Part shown: piece after piece, positions 7,980 to 15,981 of the stretch
Position numbering within the stretch: the stretch's first letter is position 1
How the letters are laid out: each line of letters begins with the position of its first letter
From: CBFDCQ01 sp965603355
Lineage (GTDB): Bacteria > Hydrogenedentota > CAZGCA01 > CBFDCQ01
Length of the DNA: 28,782 nt
NCBI GenBank assembly: GCA_965603355.1
Contig: CBFDCQ010000040.1
Coordinates: 1 to 28,782, forward strand
Reading direction: 5' to 3'
The notes under the pieces: model-generated
Databases searched by the model: none
Seen by the model: the letters and a program-made list of their open reading frames with translations, nothing else
What the model was told of the DNA's origin: nothing
Translations under genes and position numbers: made by a program

Positions 7980-8870
7980 CTAATCGTCTTGCCGAGTTGC
8001 CTTTTTCATTTGCGCTACAGGACGAATAACATCAGCAAAAGCTTTGGCTGTCTCGCTCGAATAGAAGTAGAGATGTGGTTTCCCGCTGTCGGCCGCCTCG
8101 ACAATCTGCGGGTCTATCGGTATGCTCCCCAGAAACGGCACATCCATTTCCGACGCGAGCTTCTCTCCACCTCCTTTCTTGAATATGTGCGTTACCTCAC
8201 CACACCTTGGGCAGGCAAACCCGCTCATGTTCTCCACGATGCCGAGAACGGGCAGATCGAGCTTCCGGCAGAATGTTATCGCTTTCTTGACGTCGACGAT
8301 CGCCACTTCCTGCGGTGTGGTCACGACGATAGCCCCATCCGCGTCCTTTATGAGCTGACACACTGACAGGGGCTCATCACCAGTGCCGGGCGGCGAGTCT
8401 ATAATCAGGTAATCGAGCTCACCCCATTCGACATCCTTCAGAAACTGCTTGATGATGCCCATCTTCATGGGGCCTCGCCAGATTACTGCATCCTCATCCT
8501 TTTGCAGAAGCAGCCCAATGGACATGACCTTGAGGTTCGCACTGAACTCCATCGGGATGATCGTTTCTCCCTGTAACGACATGGGGCGACCTTCGATATT
8601 CAACAGTTTCGGAACGCTCGGTCCGTGGATGTCAACGTCAAGAAGTCCCACACGGTGTCCCTCTTGCGCCAGCGAGACGGCGAAGTTCACGGCTACAGTG
8701 CTTTTTCCGACACCTCCCTTGCCGGAGAGAACGAGAATCTTGCGTCCGATCTGGCTCATCCGGCGACCGAGCGCTTCACGTTCAAGGTATTCTTCAAACT
8801 CCCTTCCACGGCCCTGTTCGTCGACGGGGACATCCTTGGCGGTTGCCCCTTCTACTCCATTACTCTTCAT
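7980..8870 (-). CDS. mrp: Mrp/ApbC/Nbp35-type P-loop Fe-S carrier ATPase
   Basis: A 296-residue P-loop NTPase of the Mrp (ApbC/Nbp35) family, which carries [4Fe-4S] clusters between scaffolds and targets. The deviant Walker A is GKGGVGKS at about residues 50-57, followed by LLDVDIHGPS (switch I) and LIIDSPPGTGD (Walker B/switch). The bridging cluster ligands are the C-x-x-C at 220/223 (CPRC). The N-terminus (about 1-35) is a polar extension without an Mrp MIP18 domain; that activity is encoded separately by the DUF59 gene of the cluster. GAGGAGG precedes the ATG. Transcribed in the same run as the MinD-type ATPases. Confidence 0.9.
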   Translation of the reverse strand: MKSNGVEGATAKDVPVDEQGRGREFEEYLEREALGRRMSQIGRKILVLSGKGGVGKSTVAVNFAVSLAQEGHRVGLLDVDIHGPSVPKLLNIEGRPMSLQGETIIPMEFSANLKVMSIGLLLQKDEDAVIWRGPMKMGIIKQFLKDVEWGELDYLIIDSPPGTGDEPLSVCQLIKDADGAIVVTTPQEVAIVDVKKAITFCRKLDLPVLGIVENMSGFACPRCGEVTHIFKKGGGEKLASEMDVPFLGSIPIDPQIVEAADSGKPHLYFYSSETAKAFADVIRPVAQMKKATRQDD

Positions 8871-8894
8871 TCCTTCGCTACCTCCTCTCGTACG

Positions 8895-9794
8895 TTAATG
8901 CGAGGTGGGCGCGCACAGAATCTGTTTGAGTGTTTCCCACATTTTCTCTATCTCTCTCGCAACCTTGCCATCTGAGTATTCCACGACACTCTTGCCTTGA
9001 AGTTGTGCCTTAGTGACGTCAACGTCATAAGGAACTCTCCCGATCACCTCAGCACTTAGTTCCGCACTCCTTCGCCCAATGGATTCCGTCATATCCTCAT
9101 TCAAGTCGAACTTGTTCACGCAAACGAGTGTGCGCGTTCCAAAGTGCTGTGTTAGCTCGATGACACGCTCCATATCGTGGATCCCCGACAGAGTAGGTTC
9201 CGTCACAACGAGCACAAGGTCCGCTCCCGTAATGGAAGCTATCACGGGACAACCAATGCCGGGAGCCGCGTCAACGATGATCAGGGGCGCTTCCTGTTCC
9301 TCTGCGAGCCGCCTGGCCTGGTTCCGTACGAGCGTGACGAGCTTTCCCGAGTTCTCTTCGGCAATCCCGAGCTTTGCGTGAACCATTGTGCCGTGACGCG
9401 TATCGGAGATGAACCAATCGCCATTTTTCTTCTTGGGAAAATCGATCGCGTCCACAGGACATACCCAAACGCACACACCGCATCCTTCGCAGGCGACCGG
9501 ATCGATCGCGTATCTGTACTCTTCATCATTCACGTTGGTCCTCGAGACAGCCCGAAAACGGCACCGCGCGTAACATGCATCGCAGCCAGCACAGTCCTCC
9601 TCCCGAATCACCGCGACGTTACCGCCGTAAAACTCCTCGCTGTGCCTGACATTCGGCTCTAAGACAAGATGCAGGTCCGCTGCGTCTACATCGCAATCAG
9701 CCAGCACCTTTTTCCCCTCCATGGCGGCGAACGAGGCCACGATGCTTGTCTTGCCGGTACCGCCCTTACCGCTTATCACAACAAGTTCTTTCAT
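8895..9794 (-). CDS. MinD-superfamily ATPase with inserted 2[4Fe-4S] ferredoxin (first of pair by position)
   Basis: A 299-residue cytosolic ATPase. Walker A GKGGTGKT is at about 9-16. A ferredoxin domain is inserted at about 65-120, with cysteines at 68, 71, 74, 78 and 102, 105, 108, 112, the pattern of two [4Fe-4S] clusters. The Walker B-like region is PLIIVDAAPGIG. Paired MinD-ferredoxin ATPases are encoded in the orange-protein (orp) operons of Desulfovibrio, where they form a complex with the DIM protein. Its partner is at 10340-11200, separated only by the DsrE gene. Confidence 0.9.
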   Translation of the reverse strand: MKELVVISGKGGTGKTSIVASFAAMEGKKVLADCDVDAADLHLVLEPNVRHSEEFYGGNVAVIREEDCAGCDACYARCRFRAVSRTNVNDEEYRYAIDPVACEGCGVCVWVCPVDAIDFPKKKNGDWFISDTRHGTMVHAKLGIAEENSGKLVTLVRNQARRLAEEQEAPLIIVDAAPGIGCPVIASITGADLVLVVTEPTLSGIHDMERVIELTQHFGTRTLVCVNKFDLNEDMTESIGRRSAELSAEVIGRVPYDVDVTKAQLQGKSVVEYSDGKVAREIEKMWETLKQILCAPTSH

Positions 9795-9872
9795 TGAATG
9801 AACCCTTCACCTCGCATCGGACCGTTAAGACCCAATTAACCTCCGAGTCCGCCATGACGGTCCTTATCTAAT

Positions 9873-10226
9873 TCAGAACGTGATGATCTTCTCTGCAGCG
9901 CGAACCCACTCAGCAAACTCGGCGATTGTTGCTTCTTGAGCACCTTCGAAGTAAGGCTCTCCCTTGTAGAGCCCGCAGCGGACCTTACATGTGCCGCAAA
10001 CTTTGACCGGTACGTCTTCTTCGATCAGTTTCCGTAAGATCTCTCCAAGATCGAAGTAACCCTCCGGCGGCTTTGCCGCGCCTCGCGCTAAATCTACGGC
10101 GTCATTGACGAGGAATACAGCCAAATCAGTACCTAAATTGACCAGTTGTTCAGCAAGCCTCAAGCCATTCCACGTCACATCAGTTCCGTCGTACGGGTTT
10201 CCATTGAAAACCATGAGCACCTCCAT
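9873..10226 (-). CDS. DsrE-family sulfur-relay protein
   Basis: A 117-residue protein of the DsrE/TusD fold, beginning MEVLMVFNGNPYDGTD with the usual alternating beta/alpha layout. Three cysteines near the C-terminal third (C77, C80 and C84, KVCGTCKVRCG) could carry persulfide or a metal. An in-frame ATG at 10214 is a second possible start with its own GGAGG; the longer form keeps the full first strand. It sits between two MinD-ferredoxin ATPases, suggesting sulfur supply to the cluster they handle. That role is inferred. Confidence 0.85.
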   Translation of the reverse strand: MEVLMVFNGNPYDGTDVTWNGLRLAEQLVNLGTDLAVFLVNDAVDLARGAAKPPEGYFDLGEILRKLIEEDVPVKVCGTCKVRCGLYKGEPYFEGAQEATIAEFAEWVRAAEKIITF

Positions 10227-10339
10227 TGAGGCCCTCCTCTACCGCCATACCGTTCTGGCCAGTACCGTATCTGCGCTTGTTCGCCTCCATAGGTAATCAC
10301 GCACTAGGTAGAACCGGCAATTACTGATATTGTCCGGCC

Positions 10340-11200
10340 CTAGGCTTTATTCTCGCCGTTTGCATTCTCAATTATGCGTTGAAGCAAACTGTCAAACAGT
10401 TGCCCCCACTCTGGAACTGAGCCCACCGCCATCTCGCCTTTTGAATACGCTTCAGCAACCCTTCTATCGTCCGGTATCTCCTCGAGGACGTCTATACTCT
10501 CCTGTTCGCAGTAATCCTTCACCCTGTCGTCACCGACATCCGACCGGTTGATAACGACACCCATTGGTAATCCAAGCTCTCGAACCATGCCGACGGCGAG
10601 CTCCAGATCGTTTAGCCCGAACGGTGTCGGTTCCGTCACCAGCACGACGTAATCGGCGCCCTTCACCGCCTCAATGACCGGACACGATGTGCCCGGCGGT
10701 GCATCGACAATCGCAACACCGTCTCCTGGAATCCTTCTCTTAACCTCGCGTATGAGTGGTGGCGACATCGCCTCACCTACGCGCAAGCGGCCGTGAACGA
10801 ATCCCACGCCGTCTGCCATTCCTTCCTCAAGAATGCCCACCTCCCGTGGAACCTCCGAGATGGCTCCTTCAGGGCATACGAACGTGCATCCACCACAACC
10901 GTGACACAGCTCTGAAAACGTGAGTACTTTCTTGCCTATGCACACGATAGCGCTGTACTGGCAAATCTCACCGCATTTTCCGCAGCCGGTACATCTGTTC
11001 ATGTCCACCTCAGGCACGGGAACTCCAACTGAGACACATGACTTGATGTCAGGTTTCAGGAAGATGTGACCGTTCGGCTCTTCGACGTCGCAATCGACGT
11101 ATGATACGTTCTCGCTTCGTCTCGCCAGCGTGACAGCGAGATTCGTCGCGATCGTCGTCTTCCCCGTGCCGCCTTTACCGCTTGCAACTGCCAGTATCAC
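10340..11200 (-). CDS. MinD-superfamily ATPase with inserted 2[4Fe-4S] ferredoxin (second)
   Basis: A 286-residue paralogue of the ATPase at 8895-9794. Walker A is GKGGTGKT at about 8-15, the ferredoxin insert carries Cys at 70, 73, 76, 80 and 99, 102, 105, 109, and the Walker B-like stretch is VAIVDAPPGTSCPV. The start is GTG at 11200 with GGGGAG about 10 nt upstream. Two such ATPases per cluster match the heterodimeric pair known from orp operons. The 113-nt gap to the DsrE gene holds no gene. Confidence 0.9.
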   Translation of the reverse strand: MILAVASGKGGTGKTTIATNLAVTLARRSENVSYVDCDVEEPNGHIFLKPDIKSCVSVGVPVPEVDMNRCTGCGKCGEICQYSAIVCIGKKVLTFSELCHGCGGCTFVCPEGAISEVPREVGILEEGMADGVGFVHGRLRVGEAMSPPLIREVKRRIPGDGVAIVDAPPGTSCPVIEAVKGADYVVLVTEPTPFGLNDLELAVGMVRELGLPMGVVINRSDVGDDRVKDYCEQESIDVLEEIPDDRRVAEAYSKGEMAVGSVPEWGQLFDSLLQRIIENANGENKA

Positions 11201-11233
11201 TGTTCTTCATCTCCCCATTAGTGGGCGCACCGA

Positions 11234-11767
11234 TCACCTCTCACCGTCGTCACCACGCGCCGGCATCTGCCTGCGCCCTCTGAGCTGCGCGACGTCTTCG
11301 TCGACGTGTTCCTGCCATCCTGCGTGAGCATTTTCCCGATAGTCAAATCGAGGTATAAACGGTTTAATGTCGAGAATGGGCGTGCCGTCCAGCATATCCT
11401 CCTCGTCAACAAACAGGAAGTTCGCCTCGCGTTTCACTAAACGCACGAGGCTAAACCCGATGGGGTTGGGTCGTCGCGGAGACCGCGTCGAGAACACCCC
11501 TCTTGGAACGTCGTCGAGAAACGGTGTCACGGTCAAGCTTTGCGGACCGGCCTCATGGAAATAATAGATGATGTAAATGTGCGAGAAACCTTCCAGGTCG
11601 CGCAAACCTTCCTCGTATTCCGGCAATATTTCAGCGAGGGCACGACAACCTGCCGCGTACACCGGTTGGATAGGAGTTGTACGCGCCTCTCTATGGTCAC
11701 AGCGTATGTATCCGATTGGCTGCATCTCGAAACGCTGTTCACCCCGCTTTCCTTTTAGCCGTTCCAT
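11234..11767 (-). CDS. trmO: TrmO/TsaA-like protein (UPF0066)
   Basis: A 177-residue protein of the TsaA/TrmO family, S-adenosylmethionine-dependent enzymes that in E. coli methylate t6A37 of tRNA. The diagnostic FSTRSPRRPNPIGFSLVRL stretch and the opening MQPIGYIR strand are present. ATG at 11767 has AGGAG 8 nt upstream; a longer in-frame start at 11866 would extend into the intergenic region without a ribosome site. Some archaeal and anaerobe relatives lie in metal- or cluster-related operons and may have other substrates, so the tRNA role is assumed from family only. Confidence 0.82.
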   Translation of the reverse strand: MERLKGKRGEQRFEMQPIGYIRCDHREARTTPIQPVYAAGCRALAEILPEYEEGLRDLEGFSHIYIIYYFHEAGPQSLTVTPFLDDVPRGVFSTRSPRRPNPIGFSLVRLVKREANFLFVDEEDMLDGTPILDIKPFIPRFDYRENAHAGWQEHVDEDVAQLRGRRQMPARGDDGER

Positions 11768-11881
11768 AACTGAAGCTCCTGTCACTCGGTGGATACCTTC
11801 TCTACTGTCTGAAGCCAAGCAGATGCACACCGCTATCAGACGTGCGTCTCTTGTAGCTTGATGCAAGACTATCAGCGCATG

Positions 11882-12109
11882 TCAGCTTTGCCGGGTCATC
11901 GCTGAGCCACATGCCGGGCACGTAACCTGGGTGCACGGAACGCCTATCTGATGCGCCGCCGTCTTGCCGCAGCTCGGGCAGACGCATCGTCCGCCGGCTC
12001 CCAGCCCGAATCCGCCCATTCTGCCTCGACTACGGCCCCCGCCGCGTCCAAGTCCTCTGCCTGTACCGGGACCTTGACCTGAGGGTCCTGTTCCATCTCC
12101 AAACGGCAT
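11882..12109 (-). CDS. Gly-rich DUF5320-type protein with C-terminal zinc ribbon
   Basis: A 75-residue protein that opens with MPFGDGTGPSGQGPGTGRG, the signature start of DUF5320-type proteins, continues as a Gly/Arg-rich linker, and ends in a zinc ribbon (CVCPSCG then VPCTQVTCPACG). AGGAGG lies 8 nt before the ATG. It closely resembles the product at 21401-21628 in the second operon, both in the linker and in the ribbon. Function unknown; such genes regularly accompany DIM genes. Confidence 0.82.
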   Translation of the reverse strand: MPFGDGTGPSGQGPGTGRGLGRGGGRSRGRMGGFGLGAGGRCVCPSCGKTAAHQIGVPCTQVTCPACGSAMTRQS

Positions 12110-12155
12110 CTTACTTACCTCCTTCTCTTCTACCGTTAGCCGTAACTGTTGAGAC

Positions 12156-13520
12156 TCAGACAACCAAACTGTAATCCCTCGCCGGCATCTTGCCGGCAGC
12201 CGCTTCCGCGGCATTCACGAGCTGGTATGCAATAGGTGATGCCGTCAATGCCGGATGCGTGCCCATCTGAAACACCGCGATGTCCTCCGCGGTCATCTTT
12301 CGCTGTATGCACGCGCTAATGACGTTTATGAGCTCGCCTGCGCTCTCGCCGCCAATAACCTGTCCTCCAATAATCACGCCGGTCGCCCCCTGGAACACAA
12401 GCTTTACCTTCAGCATTTTAGCCCCGGGCATACAGTCTGGATGTCGATTGACAGATTCAGCATGCCCTACCACTACATCGTAACCGTTCTCCACAGCCTC
12501 TCTCTGCGTCAGACCGGCAGCGGCAAACGCGCCATCTCCCAGCATCATCGAGTAAACGCCTATAGCGCCACAGTTCCGTCGCCGTATAGTGAACAGATTC
12601 GCACCGGCTACTCTGGCCTCCGCAGTTGCCACTGAAGCAAGCTTGATCTTGGTGGGCTTCTCCGTGAAAAAGGAGACCTTCTCGGCACAGTCACCGCACG
12701 CGAAAACGTTCTCGTCACTCGTCCTCATCACCCGATCTACCTGAATGCCTCCTGTTGGCCCTAGTTCCAGCCCGGCCTTCTTCGCTAGCTTCGAGTTGGC
12801 GGCAGCACCAATCGCCATAATAACCATATCCGCCTTGATCTTTTTGCCGCTCGCTAGCGTCACGCTCTCAACCTTGTTTTTACCCTCTATCGCCTCGACC
12901 TTCTCACCTGTCAAGACCTCAATGCCCGAGTCGCGAAGTGCGTCATCCACCACCTTGCAGGTATCCTCGTCATAGCCCAGCATCAGGCAGTGGTTGAGCA
13001 ATTCGACCACGGTCACGTTTATGTTCCTGTTCTTGTGACATTCTTCAGCAAACTCGATGCCTATAAACCCACCTCCCACGACCACCACATCAGAAGCCCC
13101 GTTCAGTGTGCTCAGGAGTCCCTCAAGATATGGAACACTCTTATTCACGGCAAAAACGTTCTTCTTCTCATAGCCCGGAATCGGCGGCACAATCGGCAAC
13201 GAGCCGGTCGCAAGCACGAGTTTGTCGTAACGGATCTGCTCCCCTCCCGCCGTCGCAAGTAATCGCTCGCCTCGATCTATTTCCGTTACCTCATCTATGA
13301 GAAACTTAATCCCGTTCTTCTCGAGCACTCCGTCAGGGATGAGGTTCTTGTCACAGGCTCCCACCGTGCCGAAGATATACGGTATACCGCAGGGAATCAG
13401 AACCTGCTCCTCCTTTCGCACGAGCAGGATGCTCTTATCGGGGTAGTGCCTTCTCGCTGTAATGGCGGCCGGTATACCCGCTGCACTCCCGCCAACAACA
13501 ACTACGTCTGCGTTCCTCAT
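12156..13520 (-). CDS. CoA-disulfide reductase/NADH oxidase-like flavoprotein
   Basis: A 454-residue FAD/NAD(P)-dependent pyridine nucleotide-disulfide oxidoreductase. The FAD site GGSAAG is at about 10-15, the redox Cys at residue 44 lies in IPCGIPYIFG, the NAD(P) site is VVVVGGGFIGIEFAE, and the second FAD motif is ENVFACGDCAE. A single Cys rather than CxxxxC points to the CoA-disulfide reductase/persulfide reductase/NADH oxidase group, not thioredoxin reductase. There is no rhodanese domain. GGAGG lies 8 nt before the ATG. With the DsrE gene it suggests handling of sulfane sulfur or persulfides; oxidase activity is the alternative. Confidence 0.85.
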   Translation of the reverse strand: MRNADVVVVGGSAAGIPAAITARRHYPDKSILLVRKEEQVLIPCGIPYIFGTVGACDKNLIPDGVLEKNGIKFLIDEVTEIDRGERLLATAGGEQIRYDKLVLATGSLPIVPPIPGYEKKNVFAVNKSVPYLEGLLSTLNGASDVVVVGGGFIGIEFAEECHKNRNINVTVVELLNHCLMLGYDEDTCKVVDDALRDSGIEVLTGEKVEAIEGKNKVESVTLASGKKIKADMVIMAIGAAANSKLAKKAGLELGPTGGIQVDRVMRTSDENVFACGDCAEKVSFFTEKPTKIKLASVATAEARVAGANLFTIRRRNCGAIGVYSMMLGDGAFAAAGLTQREAVENGYDVVVGHAESVNRHPDCMPGAKMLKVKLVFQGATGVIIGGQVIGGESAGELINVISACIQRKMTAEDIAVFQMGTHPALTASPIAYQLVNAAEAAAGKMPARDYSLVV

Positions 13521-13617
13521 AATCTATTCCTCCGGACTCCCGTGTGCGGTCACATCTCTCCTCACCCCGAAGATACCCTCACTCTCTGCCGTCCGAAAAT
13601 CCGGCCTCTTCCGCAAT

Positions 13618-14202
13618 TCAGTCCTCGAGCTCCTTGATACGGCCGTTGATCTGGTCAATCTGCCGCTTCAGCATTTCTATCTCTTGTTCCGTGGTCATTT
13701 GCGCGGGAGGCGTCACCGGCGGCGCGCCCGCAGCCATGCCAGCTCCCATGCCCATACCACGCCCCATGCCTCGACCCATACCTCGACCCATACCTTGGCC
13801 CATACCTTGGCCCATACCTTGACCCATGCCGGGTCCCGTACCCATGCCGAAGTGGCTCTGGACGTTAGGTTGGTTCGCAGCGCTGAAGGCGCCGCTCTTG
13901 TACTGTTCCACAACCTGTCTCACAGAGCCGGAAACGCCCACGATTACCTCAACCCCTGCCGCTGCTAAGGTCTGGTACGCGTTCGGACCGCAGTTGCCGG
14001 TGAGCACTACCGCAACACCTTTTTCGGCGATAACTTGTGCTGACTGTATTCCGGCTCCGCCGCCGACAGCGATATTGGGATTCTCCACCGCCTCAAAACT
14101 CAGGTCGTCCGTCTCAACGAACACAAAGAACTGACACCGGCCGAATCGCGGGTCAATCTGCGCATCGAGTCCGGGTTCTGTTGATGTCACAACAATCTTC
14201 AC
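13618..14202 (-). CDS. DIM protein with Gly-Met repeat linker and C-terminal coiled coil
   Basis: A 194-residue protein. Residues 1 to about 110 form a DIM domain (LDAQIDPRFGRCQFFVFVET, later VVLTGNCGPNAYQTL). Then comes a low-complexity linker of GMGQ/GMGR tetrads encoded by a tandem 12-bp repeat, and finally a coiled coil (EQEIEMLKRQIDQINGRI). The start is a GTG at 14202, since GAGGAGG precedes it by 6 nt and VKIVVTSTE is the usual family opening. DIM proteins with a Gly-Met tail and short coiled coil are known in anaerobes. Met-rich tracts can bind copper, so a Cu or Mo-Cu role is possible but speculative. Confidence 0.87.
   Translation of the reverse strand: MKIVVTSTEPGLDAQIDPRFGRCQFFVFVETDDLSFEAVENPNIAVGGGAGIQSAQVIAEKGVAVVLTGNCGPNAYQTLAAAGVEVIVGVSGSVRQVVEQYKSGAFSAANQPNVQSHFGMGTGPGMGQGMGQGMGQGMGRGMGRGMGRGMGMGAGMAAGAPPVTPPAQMTTEQEIEMLKRQIDQINGRIKELED
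13762..13833 (-). repeat. Tandem 12-bp repeat encoding GMGQ/GMGR
   Basis: Roughly six units of a 12-bp repeat (plus-strand form CATACCTTGGCC and near variants) lie inside the DIM gene, encoding alternating Gly-Met-Gly-Gln and Gly-Met-Gly-Arg. The unit is in frame. Such arrays can change copy number by slippage, which would vary linker length. Confidence 0.7.
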
Positions 14203-14261
14203 GGTCCGCCTCCTCACTCATACGTGTATCGGAGCTATCATCTTGCGTCCTGTATTCTTGC

Positions 14262-14309
14262 GTCTCGTGGGGAAGGGCGGGGCCCCCGAACCCTTGCCCC
14301 ACGCGAGAC
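14262..14309 (-). other. Long intercistronic hairpin
   Basis: Between the DUF5320 gene ending at 14321 and the DIM gene starting at 14202, the arms GTCTCGTGGGGAAGGG and CCCTTGCCCCACGCGAGAC pair with small bulges to form a very GC-rich stem. No T-tract follows in the transcribed (minus) direction, so a terminator is unlikely. It more likely adjusts mRNA stability or the level of downstream genes. Confidence 0.6.
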
Positions 14310-14320
14310 CAGGAGAATCT

Positions 14321-14734
14321 TCACTTCTTCTCCTTCTTGGCCTCGACCTCAACCTCGCCTATCTGCTTCCGGATTCCTTCCAGAGCGTCTTCAAGGTACT
14401 CGGCTTGCCCCTTCAGGAAGTCCAACTGCTCTTCGCGGGTCGGCTGCGGCGCATAGGGACTACCATACGCGAACGGCGTCGCCGCCGGCCCGTACGGCAC
14501 CGCTCCCGCTGCAGGAAGCAAACCGGCCCGCGCCCAGCCGGGCAGGCCGGTAGCGTAGTACCGGTTACGCCAACCGCGGCCGCCTCCCCGGCCGCGTCCG
14601 AAACCCCCACCCCAGAAACCTCTACCAGGGATAGGGTTCATGGCTCCCGGAACGGGGTAGCCGGCACAATAACCGGCACCTCTCCCGGTCATCGGTCCAA
14701 GACCTGCAGGTCCAGTCCTATCTCCAAACGGCAT
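14321..14734 (-). CDS. DUF5320-type Gly-rich protein
   Basis: A 137-residue protein beginning MPFGDRTGPAGLGPMTGRG, the DUF5320 start, with CAGYPVPGAMNPIPGRGFWG and Gly/Arg tracts in the middle. The C-terminus is a charged helix or coiled coil (EQLDFLKGQAEYLEDALEG). AGGAGG precedes ATG 14734; the GTG nine bases earlier overlaps the ribosome site and is not favoured. It is a paralogue of the next gene upstream (14812-15135). Function unknown. Confidence 0.8.
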   Translation of the reverse strand: MPFGDRTGPAGLGPMTGRGAGYCAGYPVPGAMNPIPGRGFWGGGFGRGRGGGRGWRNRYYATGLPGWARAGLLPAAGAVPYGPAATPFAYGSPYAPQPTREEQLDFLKGQAEYLEDALEGIRKQIGEVEVEAKKEKK

Positions 14735-14811
14735 CTTACTCACCTCCTTGAGCCAACGTCATCTGTCTTTCCGTCCAAACTTCCAACTCGGGCCTCTGAG
14801 CACGGCTTCCT

Positions 14812-15135
14812 CTACCAGAGGTACGCGCCGGACCCCCTGCCTCTGCCGCGACCGCGTCCCCAGCCACGACCAAAGCCGCGACCGAAACCCCGGCCGTACC
14901 CCCAACCGAATCCGGGGGCTATCACCGGGCCGTACGGATATCCACCGTGGTACTGGTACGGGGCTCCCGTCGGCAGGACAGGCGGGCGCACTGCGGCACC
15001 AGCTCCCCCACCCCAGAATCCCCTACCGGCAACAGGGTTCATGTATCCTGGAGTAGGGTATCCAGCGCAGTAGCCAGCGGCTTTTCCGGTCATCGGTCCG
15101 AGACCCATCGGTCCAGTTCCATCTCCAAACGGCAT
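14812..15135 (-). CDS. DUF5320-type Gly-rich protein, short paralogue
   Basis: A 107-residue protein starting MPFGDGTGPMGLGPMTGKA, with CAGYPTPGYMNPVAGRGFWG close to its neighbour at 14321-14734, and a run of aromatic-Gly and Arg-Gly residues at the end (GFGRGFGRGWGRGRGRGRG). Unlike the neighbour it has no C-terminal coiled coil. AGGAGG precedes the ATG at 15135; longer in-frame starts run into the upstream gene. It likely arose by tandem duplication. Function unknown. Confidence 0.78.
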   Translation of the reverse strand: MPFGDGTGPMGLGPMTGKAAGYCAGYPTPGYMNPVAGRGFWGGGAGAAVRPPVLPTGAPYQYHGGYPYGPVIAPGFGWGYGRGFGRGFGRGWGRGRGRGRGSGAYLW

Positions 15136-15184
15136 CTTACTCACCTCCTTATTGACGTTGTAACAATTGTCCGGTGCATCTTGC

Positions 15185-15547
15185 TCAGACCCAGTGCCCT
15201 TCCACATCCGGCTCATCTGCCGGTTCAAGTTCGCCAGCTTCGAACCTGGCGATTGCTTCCCTTACGGTTCCAGTAACACCCACAATAACCTTGATGTCCG
15301 CAGCTTTCAGACTGCGATAGGCTTTCGGCCCGCAATGTCCCGTAATGAGATACTGTGGACCTCGTGCGACGACGTTGCGTGCCGACTGAATCCCGGCACC
15401 TTGCGCAAGATCTAGATTCGCCCGATTATCGATTGTTTCAAAGCTGTCGGTGTCTGTATCGAAGATGATGAACACCTCGGCACGACCGAACCTCTGGTCA
15501 ATGGGGCTGTCGATGTCCTTACCCTTCGCGCTGATAGCGACTTTCAT
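15185..15547 (-). CDS. DIM-family protein
   Basis: A 120-residue single-domain DIM protein: MKVAISAKGKDIDSPIDQRF, AGIQSARNVV, and LITGHCGPKAYRSLKAADI, the same layout as the domain at 13618-14202. GGAGG lies 10 nt before the ATG at 15547, which begins shortly after the stop of the first operon gene. An acidic tail (EPADEPDVEGHWV) ends the protein. It is a good candidate for the orange-protein-like member of this cluster. Confidence 0.87.
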   Translation of the reverse strand: MKVAISAKGKDIDSPIDQRFGRAEVFIIFDTDTDSFETIDNRANLDLAQGAGIQSARNVVARGPQYLITGHCGPKAYRSLKAADIKVIVGVTGTVREAIARFEAGELEPADEPDVEGHWV

Positions 15548-15569
15548 TTCGTCAGCTCCTCCATCACCT

Positions 15570-15953
15570 TCACATGCCTCGCCAACCGTGCCCGTGTCGG
15601 GATCTCCCACCGCGCCGGCCACAACACCCCGGCATCATGAACTCGGGACTGAACAGCGTACCGCCCGCATACGCGCGAAGCACTTCGTCAACGTCTCCTG
15701 CAACGTTGTTCGCGACCGCAATGCCGCGAGCGGCAACCAGGTTCATGGCGGGCACGCTTATTGCCCCGCAAATCAGATGCGACACGCCGTGTTCCGACAG
15801 CATCTTCGCCCGCTGCCACGCCGAGAGAGCGGCTACATCATGCTCGGCTCGCCCAGCCTCTTCCCCGGCTTCGACATCCACTATCACAATGTGTTGGGCC
15901 GTATCGAATACCGGCGAGACCCGCCCGTTATAAATCGGAATCGCTGTCCGCAT
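15570..15953 (-). CDS. DIM-family protein, first gene of the sigma-54 operon
   Basis: A 127-residue protein with a DIM domain (MRTAIPIYNGRVSPVFDTAQ, then SHLICGAISVPAMNLVAARG) and a short tail rich in Gly, Arg and Cys (MMPGCCGRRGGRSRHGHG). The ATG is preceded by GGAGG 9 nt upstream. It is the first gene after the sigma-54 promoter, and its N-terminus matches the truncated copy at 21631-21852. The tail differs from the other DIM proteins in the window and could bind metal. Confidence 0.85.
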   Translation of the reverse strand: MRTAIPIYNGRVSPVFDTAQHIVIVDVEAGEEAGRAEHDVAALSAWQRAKMLSEHGVSHLICGAISVPAMNLVAARGIAVANNVAGDVDEVLRAYAGGTLFSPEFMMPGCCGRRGGRSRHGHGWRGM

Positions 15954-15981
15954 ATCGCGTTACCTCCACAATATGGGTAAC

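Noticed and set aside
9819..9863. Inverted repeat GGACCGT/ACGGTCC between the MinD-ferredoxin and DsrE genes
   Set aside because: Only 7 bp with a 31-bp loop and no T-tract; too weak to call a terminator or operator.
13762..13833. Short regular repeats considered as a CRISPR array
   Set aside because: Units are 12 bp without spacers, in frame inside a gene, and no cas genes are present.
14243..15073. Plus-strand Pro/Arg-rich open frame of 276 codons
   Set aside because: It mirrors the Gly/Arg-rich codons of the DUF5320-type genes on the other strand and contains no family motif.
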